A stretch of DNA of 64,000 nt from an uncultured Prevotellaceae bacterium (lineage in GTDB: Bacteria; Bacteroidota; Bacteroidia; Bacteroidales; Bacteroidaceae): assembly GCA_937877625.1 (NCBI GenBank), contig CALFJG010000043.1, positions 6,288 to 70,287 of the forward strand. The letters are read 5' to 3'. Both the position numbers and the translations under genes were made by a program. Below the pieces are notes generated by a model. That model did not search any database. It was not told the origin of the DNA and saw nothing but the letters and a program-made list of their open reading frames with translations. Shown here one piece after another: positions 34,124 to 42,634 of this stretch (positions are counted from its first letter, which is position 1; the number at the start of each line of letters is the position of its first letter).

Positions 34124-34880
34124 TATTCTTTCTTCGCTCCTCCACCCACTGGTCAATGAGTCGGCGGGCTATGCTGGGCGGGGGCGGCAGTTCGGGTAGG
34201 TTGTCGGCTGAATACCAATCGGCGTGTGCGAGTTCGCCATCGAGCAGACGGAGTTCGCCACGGGCATATTCGGCACGGAAGCCTACCATCAGCCCGATGG
34301 GATAAGGCCAGGGCTGGCTGTCGAAGTAGCGCAGGTTATTTATCTCTATGCCCGTTTCCTCGCGCACCTCGCGCCGCACGCACTCCTCGAGGCTCTCGCC
34401 CGTCTCCACGAAACCGGCCACGAGGCCGTGGAACGGGCGGCGAAAGTTGCGCGCACGCACCAATAGCACCTTGTCGTCGCGTACGATTAGTACGATGATA
34501 GCAGTCTGTAGTTGTGGCCACACCTCCTCGCCGCACGCGGTGCAGACTTTCGAGATCTCCGTGTGTCGCTCCATTCGTCCGCCACACGTGCTGCAATACT
34601 GCGAGTGTGCATCCCAATGAAGGAGCTCGGCGGCCTTGCCCGCTAAAGCGTGCAAATGGCGGGGCATTACGCCGTAAGCCTCGCGCAAGTGCCATAGCTT
34701 GGCTTTGTCCATTTGCGCTTCTACGACCCGCGCCGCCTGGCACGGCGTGCCGTCAGCGGTTGTAAGACTAAACACAAGGCTGTCGGCCACGGGGGTAAAA
34801 GAAGCCGCCGCCAACGGCAGCCACGTGCCATCGGCGGCGGGAGTAAGATAAAGCTGTGTGCGGTGAAAGAGGAAGAGCAT
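34107..34880 (-). CDS. nudC: NAD(H) diphosphatase / NAD-capped RNA decapping hydrolase (NudC)
   Basis: A 257-residue NUDIX hydrolase. A zinc ribbon with Cys96, Cys99, Cys113 and Cys116 precedes the NUDIX box GFVETGESLEECVRREVREE at about 156-175. The NADH-specific signature SQPWPYP is at 188-194. It splits NADH to NMNH and AMP and in other bacteria removes NAD caps from RNA. The last five or six codons and the stop lie inside the MITE-like element, so the original C terminus has been replaced by SGVFY or similar. This probably does not matter for activity. Confidence 0.92.
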   Translation of the reverse strand: MLFLFHRTQLYLTPAADGTWLPLAAASFTPVADSLVFSLTTADGTPCQAARVVEAQMDKAKLWHLREAYGVMPRHLHALAGKAAELLHWDAHSQYCSTCGGRMERHTEISKVCTACGEEVWPQLQTAIIVLIVRDDKVLLVRARNFRRPFHGLVAGFVETGESLEECVRREVREETGIEINNLRYFDSQPWPYPIGLMVGFRAEYARGELRLLDGELAHADWYSADNLPELPPPPSIARRLIDQWVEERRKNSGVFY

Positions 34881-35020
34881 GGTGCAGAGATGGGTATGGA
34901 GAGCGTGTCTGCGAAGCGAGAACGCTGATGAGGATTAACTAAATGAGGACAACCCTAAGTTTACTTCATTGAGGCACGGAGCTGCTTCCTCGCACACGTA
35001 GAGCGTAAGGCCGCTTCGGC

Positions 35021-36772
35021 TTAAATGCCGAGCGACTGCTTCACACCTTCAACTTTTTGCAGTGCTTGTGCCTTGGCAGCATCGTAGTCGTCGGCTGTCG
35101 CCATAGGAGCTTTCACCTCCACGTAGAACTTTATCTTGGGCTCTGTTCCACTGGGGCGCACGCTGACTTTTGTACCGTCGGCAGTGTACCACTGCAAGAC
35201 ATTGCTTTTTGCAGGCATCTCAAGAGGTGATTTGTTGCCATCGCCATCAACTGCCGTCAACGCTTCATAGTCTTTTACGCAAACCACTTTTGAACCCGCC
35301 AACTCGGTGGGCGGTGTTTGGCGGAAGCGTTCCATCATGGCTTTGATTTCGTCTGCACCGCTCTTACCAGGCTTCACTACGTTCACCGTGTGTTCCAACG
35401 AATAGCCGTATTCCACATAGATCTGTCGCAAAAGGTCGTAGAGCGTCTTGCCTTGGTCTTTCGCCCAAGCTGCTATCTCGCAAATGAGACAGATAGAGGC
35501 GGGAGCGTCCTTGTCGCGCACCTTGTCGTAGGGCAGGAAGCCGAAGCTCTCCTCGCCGCCGCCGATGTACTTCTGCTTACCCTCGCTGATGGCTATCTCG
35601 CGGGCTATCCATTTGAAGCCCGTGTAGCAGTCGCGGAGTTCTACGCCGTTTTTCTTTGCTATCTCGGCGATGAGTTCGGTGGTGACAATGGTCTTCACAA
35701 GGAAGTCGGTAGGCTTGAGCTGCCCGAGAGCGATTTTGTTCTTTATTATATAGTAGGAGAACATTAGGCAGGTCTGGTTGCCGTTGATGATCACCCACTC
35801 GCCTTTGTCATCGCGGCACACGATGGCGAGGCGGTCGGCATCGGGGTCGGTAGCCACCACGAGGTCGGCACCGAGTTTTGTACCGAGTTTCATACCGAGC
35901 GTCATAGCCTCGGCGTTCTCGGGGTTCGGACTGACGACGGTGGGGAAGTTGCCGTCGATGACCATTTGTTCGGGTACTACGTTGATGTTTTGGAAGCCCC
36001 AGGAGCGCAGGCAGAGCGGCACAATGACACGTCCCGTGCCGTGCATAGCACTATAAACGATGTTGAGGTCTTTTTGCCGTTCAATGACATCGGCATCAAT
36101 GCGTGCCTCGCGCACCGCCATCATATAGTCGTAGTCCATCTCGCCGCCGATAATCTTCACAAGATCAACATCGGCCTCAAACTTCACGTCTTCTATCTTC
36201 ACCTTGTTCACCTCGGCAATAATACCTGTGTCGTGCGGCGTGAGTACCTGTGCGCCATCGCTCCAATAGGCTTTGTAGCCATTGTATTCTTTCGGATTGT
36301 GGCTTGCGGTGATATTCACACCGGCCACAGCTCCGAGCTGTCGGATGGCGAAACTAATTTCGGGAGTAGGTCTAAGGCTTTCGAAGAGAAAAGCGCGTAT
36401 GCCGTTGGCAGAGAAGATAGCAGCCACTGTCTCAGCAAAAAGGCGGCTGTTGTTGCGACAGTCGTGGCCTACTACGACGCTCAGTTCGCCTTTTGCCTTG
36501 CCGGGAAAGGCCTTGTTGATGTAGTTAGCAAAGCCCTGCGTAGCCATTCCGACAATGTATTTGTTCATTCGGTTGATGCCGGGGCCCATTATGCCACGCA
36601 GACCGCCGGTGCCAAACTCCAGCGTCTTGTAGAAGCTTTCCACAAGTTCCGTCTTATCGTCGGCATCGAGCATACGTTGTACTTCTTGGCGCGTTTGTTC
36701 GTCGAACATAGGCGACTGCGCCCACTCGCGAGCCACTTGCTCGCACTGTTTAATGAGTTCTTGGTTTTCCAT
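35021..36772 (-). CDS. Phospho-sugar mutase (phosphoglucomutase/phosphomannomutase family)
   Basis: A 583-residue alpha-D-phosphohexomutase. The phosphoserine loop is ITASHNPKEYNGYK with Ser157, the Mg-binding loop is TDPDADRLAIV near 307-317, the sugar loop is GGEESFG near 390, and the C-terminal phosphate-binding loop is RPSGTEPKIKFYVE. The length and the GTGGLRG motif (54-60) match the PgmB/YbbT-like group, which interconverts glucose 1- and 6-phosphate. A TATTTTTG -7 box on the minus strand (plus 36803-36810) precedes it. Confidence 0.93.
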   Translation of the reverse strand: MENQELIKQCEQVAREWAQSPMFDEQTRQEVQRMLDADDKTELVESFYKTLEFGTGGLRGIMGPGINRMNKYIVGMATQGFANYINKAFPGKAKGELSVVVGHDCRNNSRLFAETVAAIFSANGIRAFLFESLRPTPEISFAIRQLGAVAGVNITASHNPKEYNGYKAYWSDGAQVLTPHDTGIIAEVNKVKIEDVKFEADVDLVKIIGGEMDYDYMMAVREARIDADVIERQKDLNIVYSAMHGTGRVIVPLCLRSWGFQNINVVPEQMVIDGNFPTVVSPNPENAEAMTLGMKLGTKLGADLVVATDPDADRLAIVCRDDKGEWVIINGNQTCLMFSYYIIKNKIALGQLKPTDFLVKTIVTTELIAEIAKKNGVELRDCYTGFKWIAREIAISEGKQKYIGGGEESFGFLPYDKVRDKDAPASICLICEIAAWAKDQGKTLYDLLRQIYVEYGYSLEHTVNVVKPGKSGADEIKAMMERFRQTPPTELAGSKVVCVKDYEALTAVDGDGNKSPLEMPAKSNVLQWYTADGTKVSVRPSGTEPKIKFYVEVKAPMATADDYDAAKAQALQKVEGVKQSLGI

Positions 36773-36802
36773 GGTATTTGTAATAAATAAAACTATTCAG
36801 CG

Positions 36803-36810
36803 CAAAAATA
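36803..36810 (-). promoter_or_regulatory. -7 box for the phosphohexomutase gene
   Basis: TATTTTTG on the minus strand, about 30 bases before the ATG at 36772. Confidence 0.5.
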
Positions 36811-36840
36811 AGGAAAATACTACTTCCACACCGCCTTCTT

Positions 36841-37383
36841 CTATAAAAACGGCTTACGAAAGAAAGAGAAATGCACGCTGCCATATACGCGCGTCTCAAG
36901 GAAAGTGGCGTGCAGCGAGAAATCGTGGTCGCGTCCGTGCTCGAGCAGGAGCAGCCCACCAGCAGCGAGTGTATCACCGCTAAGAATAAGGTCGGGAAGC
37001 GTAGCGAGTTCGGGCAAGGCATACGGCGGGTCGGCAAAAACAAAGTCGAAACGCTCCGTGCAATGGCTCACATAGCGCAGCGCATCGGCACAGAGCGGGC
37101 GTGCGCACTTATCGCCTAAAGATTGTATCGTCTCGGTGATGAAACGAAAGTGTTTACGGTCTTTCTCCACGCTCACCACCAACGGACAGCCACGCGAGAG
37201 CAGTTCCAGGGAGATAGCCCCCGTGCCTGCAAAGAGGTCGAGAGCGCGTACGTTTTTGAAATCTATATAAGCGCGTAGCACATTGAAGATATTCTCCTTA
37301 GCAAAGTCCGTTGTGGGGCGCGCCTTAAACGTAGGTGGCACGGTGAAGCGACGCCCGCCGTATTTTCCAGTGATGATACGCAT
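36841..37383 (-). CDS. rsmD: 16S rRNA (guanine-966-N2)-methyltransferase RsmD
   Basis: A 180-residue SAM-dependent methyltransferase. It starts MRIITGKYGGRRFTVP, typical of RsmD, followed by RPTTDFAKENIFNVL, the SAM motif ALDLFAGTGAISLELLSRG and the catalytic ADPPYALPEL (DPPY near residues 117-120). It modifies the small subunit rRNA during assembly. It is read after a DUF3822 gene, an arrangement often seen in Bacteroidetes. Only one end of the MITE-like repeat (GGTGGGTTCT) is present, at 37391-37400, in the 27-base gap between the two genes. Confidence 0.94.
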   Translation of the reverse strand: MRIITGKYGGRRFTVPPTFKARPTTDFAKENIFNVLRAYIDFKNVRALDLFAGTGAISLELLSRGCPLVVSVEKDRKHFRFITETIQSLGDKCARPLCADALRYVSHCTERFDFVFADPPYALPELATLPDLILSGDTLAAGGLLLLEHGRDHDFSLHATFLETRVYGSVHFSFFRKPFL

Positions 37384-37410
37384 TGTTTATAGGTGGGTTC
37401 TTACACGTTC

Positions 37411-38208
37411 CTAAGCCTTTTGTACTTCAAACCTTACAGCCTGAGCAAGATCGTAAGGCAGGGCGTTGCGGCTATCGCCTATTGCCTCGGCGGAGGACAC
37501 AAATCGTAGGAGCGACTGCACCACGGCTTGTTGCTTGCGTGCCTCGCCCGCCACCTTGACAGTGAGGCTGTCGGCAGGAATAGCGAGAGCCTCTACCATT
37601 CCGAGGAGAAAGAATGTGGCATCGTCGGTATGCCGCGTAGTAAAGGTATTCAAGGCCATGAGTTTTCGCCCTTGCCAGCACAACGCATCGGTCTGGTCTT
37701 CGTGTACATAGACTTGTAGCGTAACCCCTTCGCCATCAACCCCCTCGCGCCGCTGCAAGAGGGGTAAGAGAGCATTGTGGAAAGTAGTATGAGGAAAAGC
37801 CTCCTCCACGGCTTTGCAAACGTTTTCGGACACACCGTAGAGTAGTACATATCCGAGCGAGGGAAGCGCATCGAAAAGCACACGTCGGCGCACGCTGTCG
37901 GCAGTGGCTGCGCGATAAAGCACTTCTGCATCGCTCTCGTTAAACTCACCGAGCGGAACAAGTGTGGCAGGTGTTGAAAGGTAGAGAGCAACCTGTTGCA
38001 CCCCCGCAGTAATCGCGGCGGGAGCGGCACTGAGTGCTTCGCGTAGGTTCAGCGTAAACGACACGCGGCGGTTCATCTTATGGCAATAGTGAGCGAGCGT
38101 GTCGCCTTGCTGCCGCACCAAAGTAAGGTCATCAACAGAAACGCGGATATAGACAATAGAGTATTGTGGCATTGTTTTGAGAAATTTCGTATATGGATGT
38201 GTTTCCAA
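37411..38208 (-). CDS. DUF3822 family protein
   Basis: A 265-residue protein with an actin-like/ASKHA-type layout: two related halves, the second with VYVHEDQTDALCWQGRKLMALNTFTTRHTDD and FFLLGMVEAL near residues 165-210. I assign DUF3822 from this pattern and from its place directly before rsmD. An internal ATG at 38172 (MPQYSIVYIRV) may be the true start because the first 12 residues look unlike the family. The VanZ-like gene ends 3 bases upstream. Function unknown. Confidence 0.72.
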   Translation of the reverse strand: METHPYTKFLKTMPQYSIVYIRVSVDDLTLVRQQGDTLAHYCHKMNRRVSFTLNLREALSAAPAAITAGVQQVALYLSTPATLVPLGEFNESDAEVLYRAATADSVRRRVLFDALPSLGYVLLYGVSENVCKAVEEAFPHTTFHNALLPLLQRREGVDGEGVTLQVYVHEDQTDALCWQGRKLMALNTFTTRHTDDATFFLLGMVEALAIPADSLTVKVAGEARKQQAVVQSLLRFVSSAEAIGDSRNALPYDLAQAVRFEVQKA

Positions 38209-38211
38209 AAA

Positions 38212-38634
38212 TTAGTGCTTGGCAAAAGCTTTGGCCACTGCTGCGGCGAGGAAGCACCCGAGCGTGTTGGCTGCAAAGTCAGCCCAGTCGCCACTACGCC
38301 CGGTGGTTAGATAGGCCTGCGCCAATTCTATAAGCCCACCCATCAGAATGGGTGCTATCAAAGCAAAGGCTAATAGGCGATGCCGCTGTGTAGCATTTAA
38401 CGGGGCTTCTCGGTGGACGCGATAGTACTCTATGCGAATGCATCCACACAGCACGGCATACATCAGCAGATGCACCACCTTGTCCGACCACCGAAACTGT
38501 GGCAACGTGTCGGGCGGCAGAGGAGCCAACGAACCCCACCACACTACCATCGTCAGAAGCAACGACAGCGGATAGTTCTTTACATACAGGAGCAAACGCC
38601 GTGAAATCATAAGATTATTACGCTGTTTTTCCAA
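38212..38634 (-). CDS. VanZ-like family membrane protein
   Basis: A 140-residue protein with about four hydrophobic segments: YPLSLLLTMVVWWGSLAPLP, VVHLLMYAVLCGCI, LLAFALIAPILMGGLIELAQ and FAANTLGCFLAAAVA. The motifs DKVVHLLMYAVL, IELAQ and DWADFAANTLG are characteristic of VanZ-like proteins. In enterococci VanZ gives teicoplanin resistance, but chromosomal relatives in Bacteroidetes have no proven role. It sits between DUF4250 and the DUF3822 gene on the same strand. Confidence 0.85.
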   Translation of the reverse strand: MEKQRNNLMISRRLLLYVKNYPLSLLLTMVVWWGSLAPLPPDTLPQFRWSDKVVHLLMYAVLCGCIRIEYYRVHREAPLNATQRHRLLAFALIAPILMGGLIELAQAYLTTGRSGDWADFAANTLGCFLAAAVAKAFAKH

Positions 38635-38649
38635 GGATGGTAATCTCTT

Positions 38650-38829
38650 CTACCAGAAGCGGCGCACCGCCTCATCGTACACAAAACCGGCATCTGCAAG
38701 GCGCGCCTCTACGTCCTTGCGGGTGGTGCCAAAAGAAGCGCAAATATCGTCTAAATCTGCATCGCTGTCGCGCAGACGCATATTTAATGTACTCAGAAGC
38801 ATCGCCGTGTCTTGAGGGAGTGTATCCAT
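38650..38829 (-). CDS. DUF4250 family protein
   Basis: A 59-residue protein starting MDTLPQDTAMLLSTLNMRLRD and ending VYDEAVRRFW. The pattern LPQD..MLLS.LN..LRD...LD..C...G......E..LA..GF.YDE...RF matches DUF4250, a very small family of unknown function widespread in Bacteroidetes and Firmicutes. It looks like a short helical, HTH-like fold. It lies 15 bases upstream of the VanZ-like gene and is probably the first gene of the DUF4250-vanZ-DUF3822-rsmD run. Confidence 0.85.
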   Translation of the reverse strand: MDTLPQDTAMLLSTLNMRLRDSDADLDDICASFGTTRKDVEARLADAGFVYDEAVRRFW

Positions 38830-39388
38830 AGATTATTACTTTATGTTTCGGAAGTAGGAAGTAGTGTAAAAGCAAGGGCGACGCGCCACCTGCCGGAGCG
38901 TACGCAACCCGCGTACAAAATTATGCAGGCGAGCCGCCTGCATTCCCAGAAAGCTGTGCCTTGTTTGCTATCATTGCTAAACAGAGAGGTCTTCATTACT
39001 TGCAAAACCTGAGTTAGGTTAAGAAGCCTAAGTAGTTCTGTTGTTTGGCCTGGTGTTTAGCATTGATTTTGTTTGCGTATCAACAGAGGCATTCTAACGC
39101 CCTTAACTACTTTCGCTACTGCTCACTTTTCTTAGTGTTACAGGGTGCGAAATTACCTTGTTTTGTCGGATTGTGCCACGTTTTGTTACCTTTTTTGGTT
39201 TCCTTGGCGGCATTATGGCGGGAGACACGCCTTTTTAGTGACACCCACGATTGTTTTTATTTGGAATTACATACTTTTGCACAGAACAACTTTACCGGAA
39301 AGCTGTTGAGTGAATATTGAAAGGATCTTAACACATATCCTAAAATTCAAGACACAAAAGACACAAAAGACACAAAAGATACAAGATT
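38830..39388. other. Intergenic region with one promoter-like site and a short tandem repeat
   Basis: I see no gene in this 559-base stretch. It contains a candidate -7 box TACTTTTG at 39272-39279 facing the zinc-ribbon gene, and small inverted repeats (GCAGGCGAGCCGCCTGC at 38931-38947). Three perfect copies of GACACAAAA lie at 39351-39377, ending 11 bases before the start codon of the next gene. An open frame at 39045-39320 lacks any protein-like features. Confidence 0.5.
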
Positions 39389-40038
39389 ATGCCCAATTCG
39401 TTCTGCCCCTACTGCGGCACGCCATTGCAAGGCATCCCAACGACTTGTCCCAATTGCAACAACAAACTGATAGAAGATCGTACCGTTTATGAAAGCACAA
39501 ACAACGATGCGCACGTAGCATCTACGAAACAGAGCGGCTTACACACCGCGCTGTTAGTGGTGATTGGTGTAGTGGTCGGTATGTTGCTTAGCATTGGCGG
39601 CATTGGTGCATACTGGTATTTCTCTAATCCGCAGACCGATGCGATGCCGACCGACACAGTAGTACCTTCTGACACAGTTTCAGAAAACACGCGCGCCACC
39701 ACATCTGCCGCCAACCCCGCAGCGTCCACGTTGACACTTAGCAACGGCGGGGAACACCAATATACAGGTACCATTGCTGGACAGCGTGTAGCCGTAACAC
39801 TTAACAATACAGGAGACAATATCGTGGGGCTCTATCGCTACACGAAGTTAACCAGTAGCGACCACTTCACACTCGTCGGTAGCCTACACGGAAACAAGTT
39901 GGAACCCTACGAACGAAACGATGACACCAACGATTCTACTGCCTAATCTCCGCACGCCTTACGAGTACGGGTATCACCGGTATAATTACTAAGACAGAGA
40001 ACGGAAAGCAATACAACGTCTTTCTCACACAGCAATAA
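39389..40038 (+). pseudogene. Zinc-ribbon membrane protein with a frameshift near its C terminus
   Basis: The intact part encodes an N-terminal zinc ribbon (Cys6, Cys9, Cys20, Cys23), one transmembrane helix at about 53-77 (LLVVIGVVVGMLLSIGGIGAYWYF), a Thr/Ser-rich linker and a beta-rich C-terminal region. The frame meets a stop at 39944-39946. In the next phase the sequence continues as ISARLTSTGITGIITKTENG and KQYNVFLTQQ to a TAA at 40036-40038, clearly the lost C terminus. Restoring one base near 39941 (for example G in ACTGGCC) would join them. This may be a mutation, phase switch or sequencing error. Confidence 0.75.
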
Positions 40039-40059
40039 CCCTCCTCCTACTCTTTTCCT

Positions 40060-40950
40060 ATGAAATGTCCCACGTGTGGACATAGCATTCCCTCTGACGC
40101 TCGCTTTTGCTCCAATTGCGGCGAAAAAATGGTGGGCACCACGGCATTGACACCACCGCCCGTGCCTAAGAAACGCACCGTATCTACCAATACGCCCGCC
40201 ACAGGCGAGGATGCCTCTCCTACTCCAAGGCGGCGCGAGCGAAAACGTGGCTGTGGCTTCGGTTCTGTGTTGCTAACGTTAGTGCTGATACTCGGTGGCG
40301 GAGCGGCCTGGTTCTTCACCCAGCAATTTCGTCTGGAACGTGCCGCTTTTGAGCGCGTCCGCCACAGCAACTCGGTGGACGAGATTGAACAGTTTCTCAC
40401 CACACGAATGTATATGCCCGAGGAGCATCGCCGCTATGCCGAGGCACGTATCGCCCGCCTACAAAGCGACTCGGCGGACTATATGAATGCTACCACCGTG
40501 GAGCGTTGCGAACACTATCTCACAGCCCACGCTGACGGGCGACACGTTGACGAGGTGCAAGCCCGCCTTAACCGCTTAAGGCGTACACGTCCCTCCATAC
40601 CACAAGAGCCGGACTCTCTGCCCGCAAGAGGAACGACCACCGCGCCAGCGACTTTCGCTGCTCCCTCAAACAAGGATGAAAGCGAGACACCAGAACACAC
40701 TCCCGCCGCCACCAGTGGCAGTGCACGCTACCACGTCATCGCGGCATCGTTTGCCAACTACGACACCGCCACCTTGCGCGCCGCCGAACTACGTGGCAAG
40801 GGCTATTCGGCCTATGTTATGGAGGCGCAGACAAACGAGGGTCGTGTCTATCGCGTTGTCGTGGCCTCCTACAGCGATGCCGCCAGTGCGCAACGCACCG
40901 TAGCAGCCCTACGCCGCGACTGCCCCGATGCGTGGGTAATGGCTAAATAA
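40060..40950 (+). CDS. Zinc-ribbon and SPOR-domain membrane protein
   Basis: A 296-residue protein with an N-terminal zinc ribbon (Cys3, Cys6, Cys17, Cys20: MKCPTCGHSIPSDARFCSNCGE), a basic Pro-rich linker, and a transmembrane helix at about 68-88. A helical periplasmic segment follows. The C-terminal SPOR domain (about 222-296) contains RYHVIAASFANYDTATLRAAEL and YRVVVASYSDAASAQRTVAAL. SPOR domains bind denuded peptidoglycan at the division site. It is adjacent to a second zinc-ribbon membrane protein with similar topology. Confidence 0.88.
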   Translation: MKCPTCGHSIPSDARFCSNCGEKMVGTTALTPPPVPKKRTVSTNTPATGEDASPTPRRRERKRGCGFGSVLLTLVLILGGGAAWFFTQQFRLERAAFERVRHSNSVDEIEQFLTTRMYMPEEHRRYAEARIARLQSDSADYMNATTVERCEHYLTAHADGRHVDEVQARLNRLRRTRPSIPQEPDSLPARGTTTAPATFAAPSNKDESETPEHTPAATSGSARYHVIAASFANYDTATLRAAELRGKGYSAYVMEAQTNEGRVYRVVVASYSDAASAQRTVAALRRDCPDAWVMAK

Positions 40951-41038
40951 GAATAAGTTGTATGAGAAAGCAGTTATACCGTTTGGCCTTACTTTCCACT
41001 ACCCACAAGACCCTTTCAGCATAAAAAAAGTTCCAGCG

Positions 41039-42499
41039 ATGTCCTCCCCCATAGACACTATCTTCTCCTGCATTGCAACGGTTTTTCCGCATCGGTTCAC
41101 GCCTTTGCAGGAGCAAGCCGCTATGCGTCTGTCTGCTTTCACCAATGCCGTGGCTCCACGCCCGGCGTTTATTTTGCGTGGCTATGCAGGAACGGGTAAG
41201 ACATCGCTCGTCGCGGCCTATGTACAAGCACTGGTACAGACACACTGTCCCGTGACACTGCTCGCCCCTACGGGGCGTGCTGCTAAGGTACTCGCCGCCT
41301 ACGCCAAGATGCCAGCCTATACCATCCACAAAGCCATCTATCGTCAGCACACGTTTCAAGGCGAGGACACACACTTTGAATTAGGTTTCAATGCACACAG
41401 TGGCACGGTGTTTATTGTGGACGAAGCGTCAATGATAGCACGTGGCAGCGGTTTTGACAACCGTTTTGGTACAGGCCGTTTGCTCGATGACTTGATAGAA
41501 TTCGTCTATAGTAAGCCTGCTTGCCGTTTGCTTCTTGTGGGCGACACGGCGCAGCTGCCTCCCGTGGGCGAGGCGGCGAGCCCCGCACTCTCTGCCGAGG
41601 TGATGCGTGGCTACGGCCTCGCCGTTACAGAGATAGAACTGACCGAGGTAGTGAGACAAGCCGAAGCATCAAGCGTCCTCGCCGCCGCCACAGCCATCAG
41701 AGAGCAGTTGGCCACAGGCGACACACGACGCCCACGCATCACCGCTAACCGCCGCGGCGAGGTACGCTACCTACCGGGCGATGAACTCATTGAGCAACTC
41801 ACCTCCGACTACAGCAATTTCGGCATCGATGAGACCATCGTAGTGACACGCTCCAATCGCCGTGCTAACCTCTACAACGAAGGAATACGGGCGCGCATCT
41901 TCGACCGCGAGAGTACACTCACCCGTGGCGACCTTATAATGGTGGTAAAGAACAACTATTTCTGGGCGCAGAAAGCACAGAAAGAGAATGGCGACAACAT
42001 CCCTATGCCCTTTGACTTTGTAGCCAACGGCGACAGTGCCGAGGTGGTGGCACTCACCGGTATGCACGAGCAATACGGTTTCACCTTTGCCGATGCCACG
42101 CTACGTTTTCCTGACTACAACGGTTTTGAACTTGACTGCCGCGTACTCCTTGACACACTACACTCCGAGAGTCCCGCACTCACAGAAGAACAGGCAAACA
42201 ACCTCTACGAGCAAATACTCGCCGACTACGCCGATATACCCAGTAAGAAAGAGCGTATGAAAGCCCTGCGCACCGATGCTTACTACAACGCGCTACAAAT
42301 AAAATACGCCTATGCCGTGACGTGCCACAAGGCACAAGGTGGGCAGTGGGCACGTGTATATATTGACCAAGGCTATGTGCCTGCCGAGACCGACCCCACC
42401 GACTATCTCCGCTGGCTTTACACAGCACTGACGCGCACCAGCGAACGTGTATATCTCGTAAACTTCCCACGCGAGCAAACAAATGAAGAAGAGGCTTAA
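41039..42499 (+). CDS. ATP-dependent RecD-like DNA helicase (AAA family)
   Basis: A 486-residue SF1 helicase from ATG 41039; an earlier in-frame ATG at 40958 would add 27 residues not typical of the family. Walker A is GYAGTGKTSL, Walker B is FIVDEASMI, motif III is LLLVGDTAQLPPVG, and the C-terminal UvrD/RecD motif is VTCHKAQGGQWARVYID, followed by YTALTRTSERVYLV. This arrangement matches small RecD2-like helicases of Bacteroidetes, which act in DNA repair or as exonuclease V-type motors. No recB or recC is near. Confidence 0.92.
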   Translation: MSSPIDTIFSCIATVFPHRFTPLQEQAAMRLSAFTNAVAPRPAFILRGYAGTGKTSLVAAYVQALVQTHCPVTLLAPTGRAAKVLAAYAKMPAYTIHKAIYRQHTFQGEDTHFELGFNAHSGTVFIVDEASMIARGSGFDNRFGTGRLLDDLIEFVYSKPACRLLLVGDTAQLPPVGEAASPALSAEVMRGYGLAVTEIELTEVVRQAEASSVLAAATAIREQLATGDTRRPRITANRRGEVRYLPGDELIEQLTSDYSNFGIDETIVVTRSNRRANLYNEGIRARIFDRESTLTRGDLIMVVKNNYFWAQKAQKENGDNIPMPFDFVANGDSAEVVALTGMHEQYGFTFADATLRFPDYNGFELDCRVLLDTLHSESPALTEEQANNLYEQILADYADIPSKKERMKALRTDAYYNALQIKYAYAVTCHKAQGGQWARVYIDQGYVPAETDPTDYLRWLYTALTRTSERVYLVNFPREQTNEEEA

Positions 42500-42634
42500 T
42501 TCCTATACCTTGAAAACTCCGAGAAAAGATTTCTCTTAACCACGTATGCCACACCTCTTAATAACCCTTTTAGGTTAAAGCAGAACCCTAAGCGAGCCGC
42601 AACTTTTTATTTCACCTTTAATCCCGTCCTCCCC

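Noticed and set aside
39045..39320. 91-codon open frame in the gap before the zinc-ribbon gene
   Set aside because: Composition and sequence are not protein-like, it spans the candidate promoter of the next gene, and no start context or neighbour supports it.
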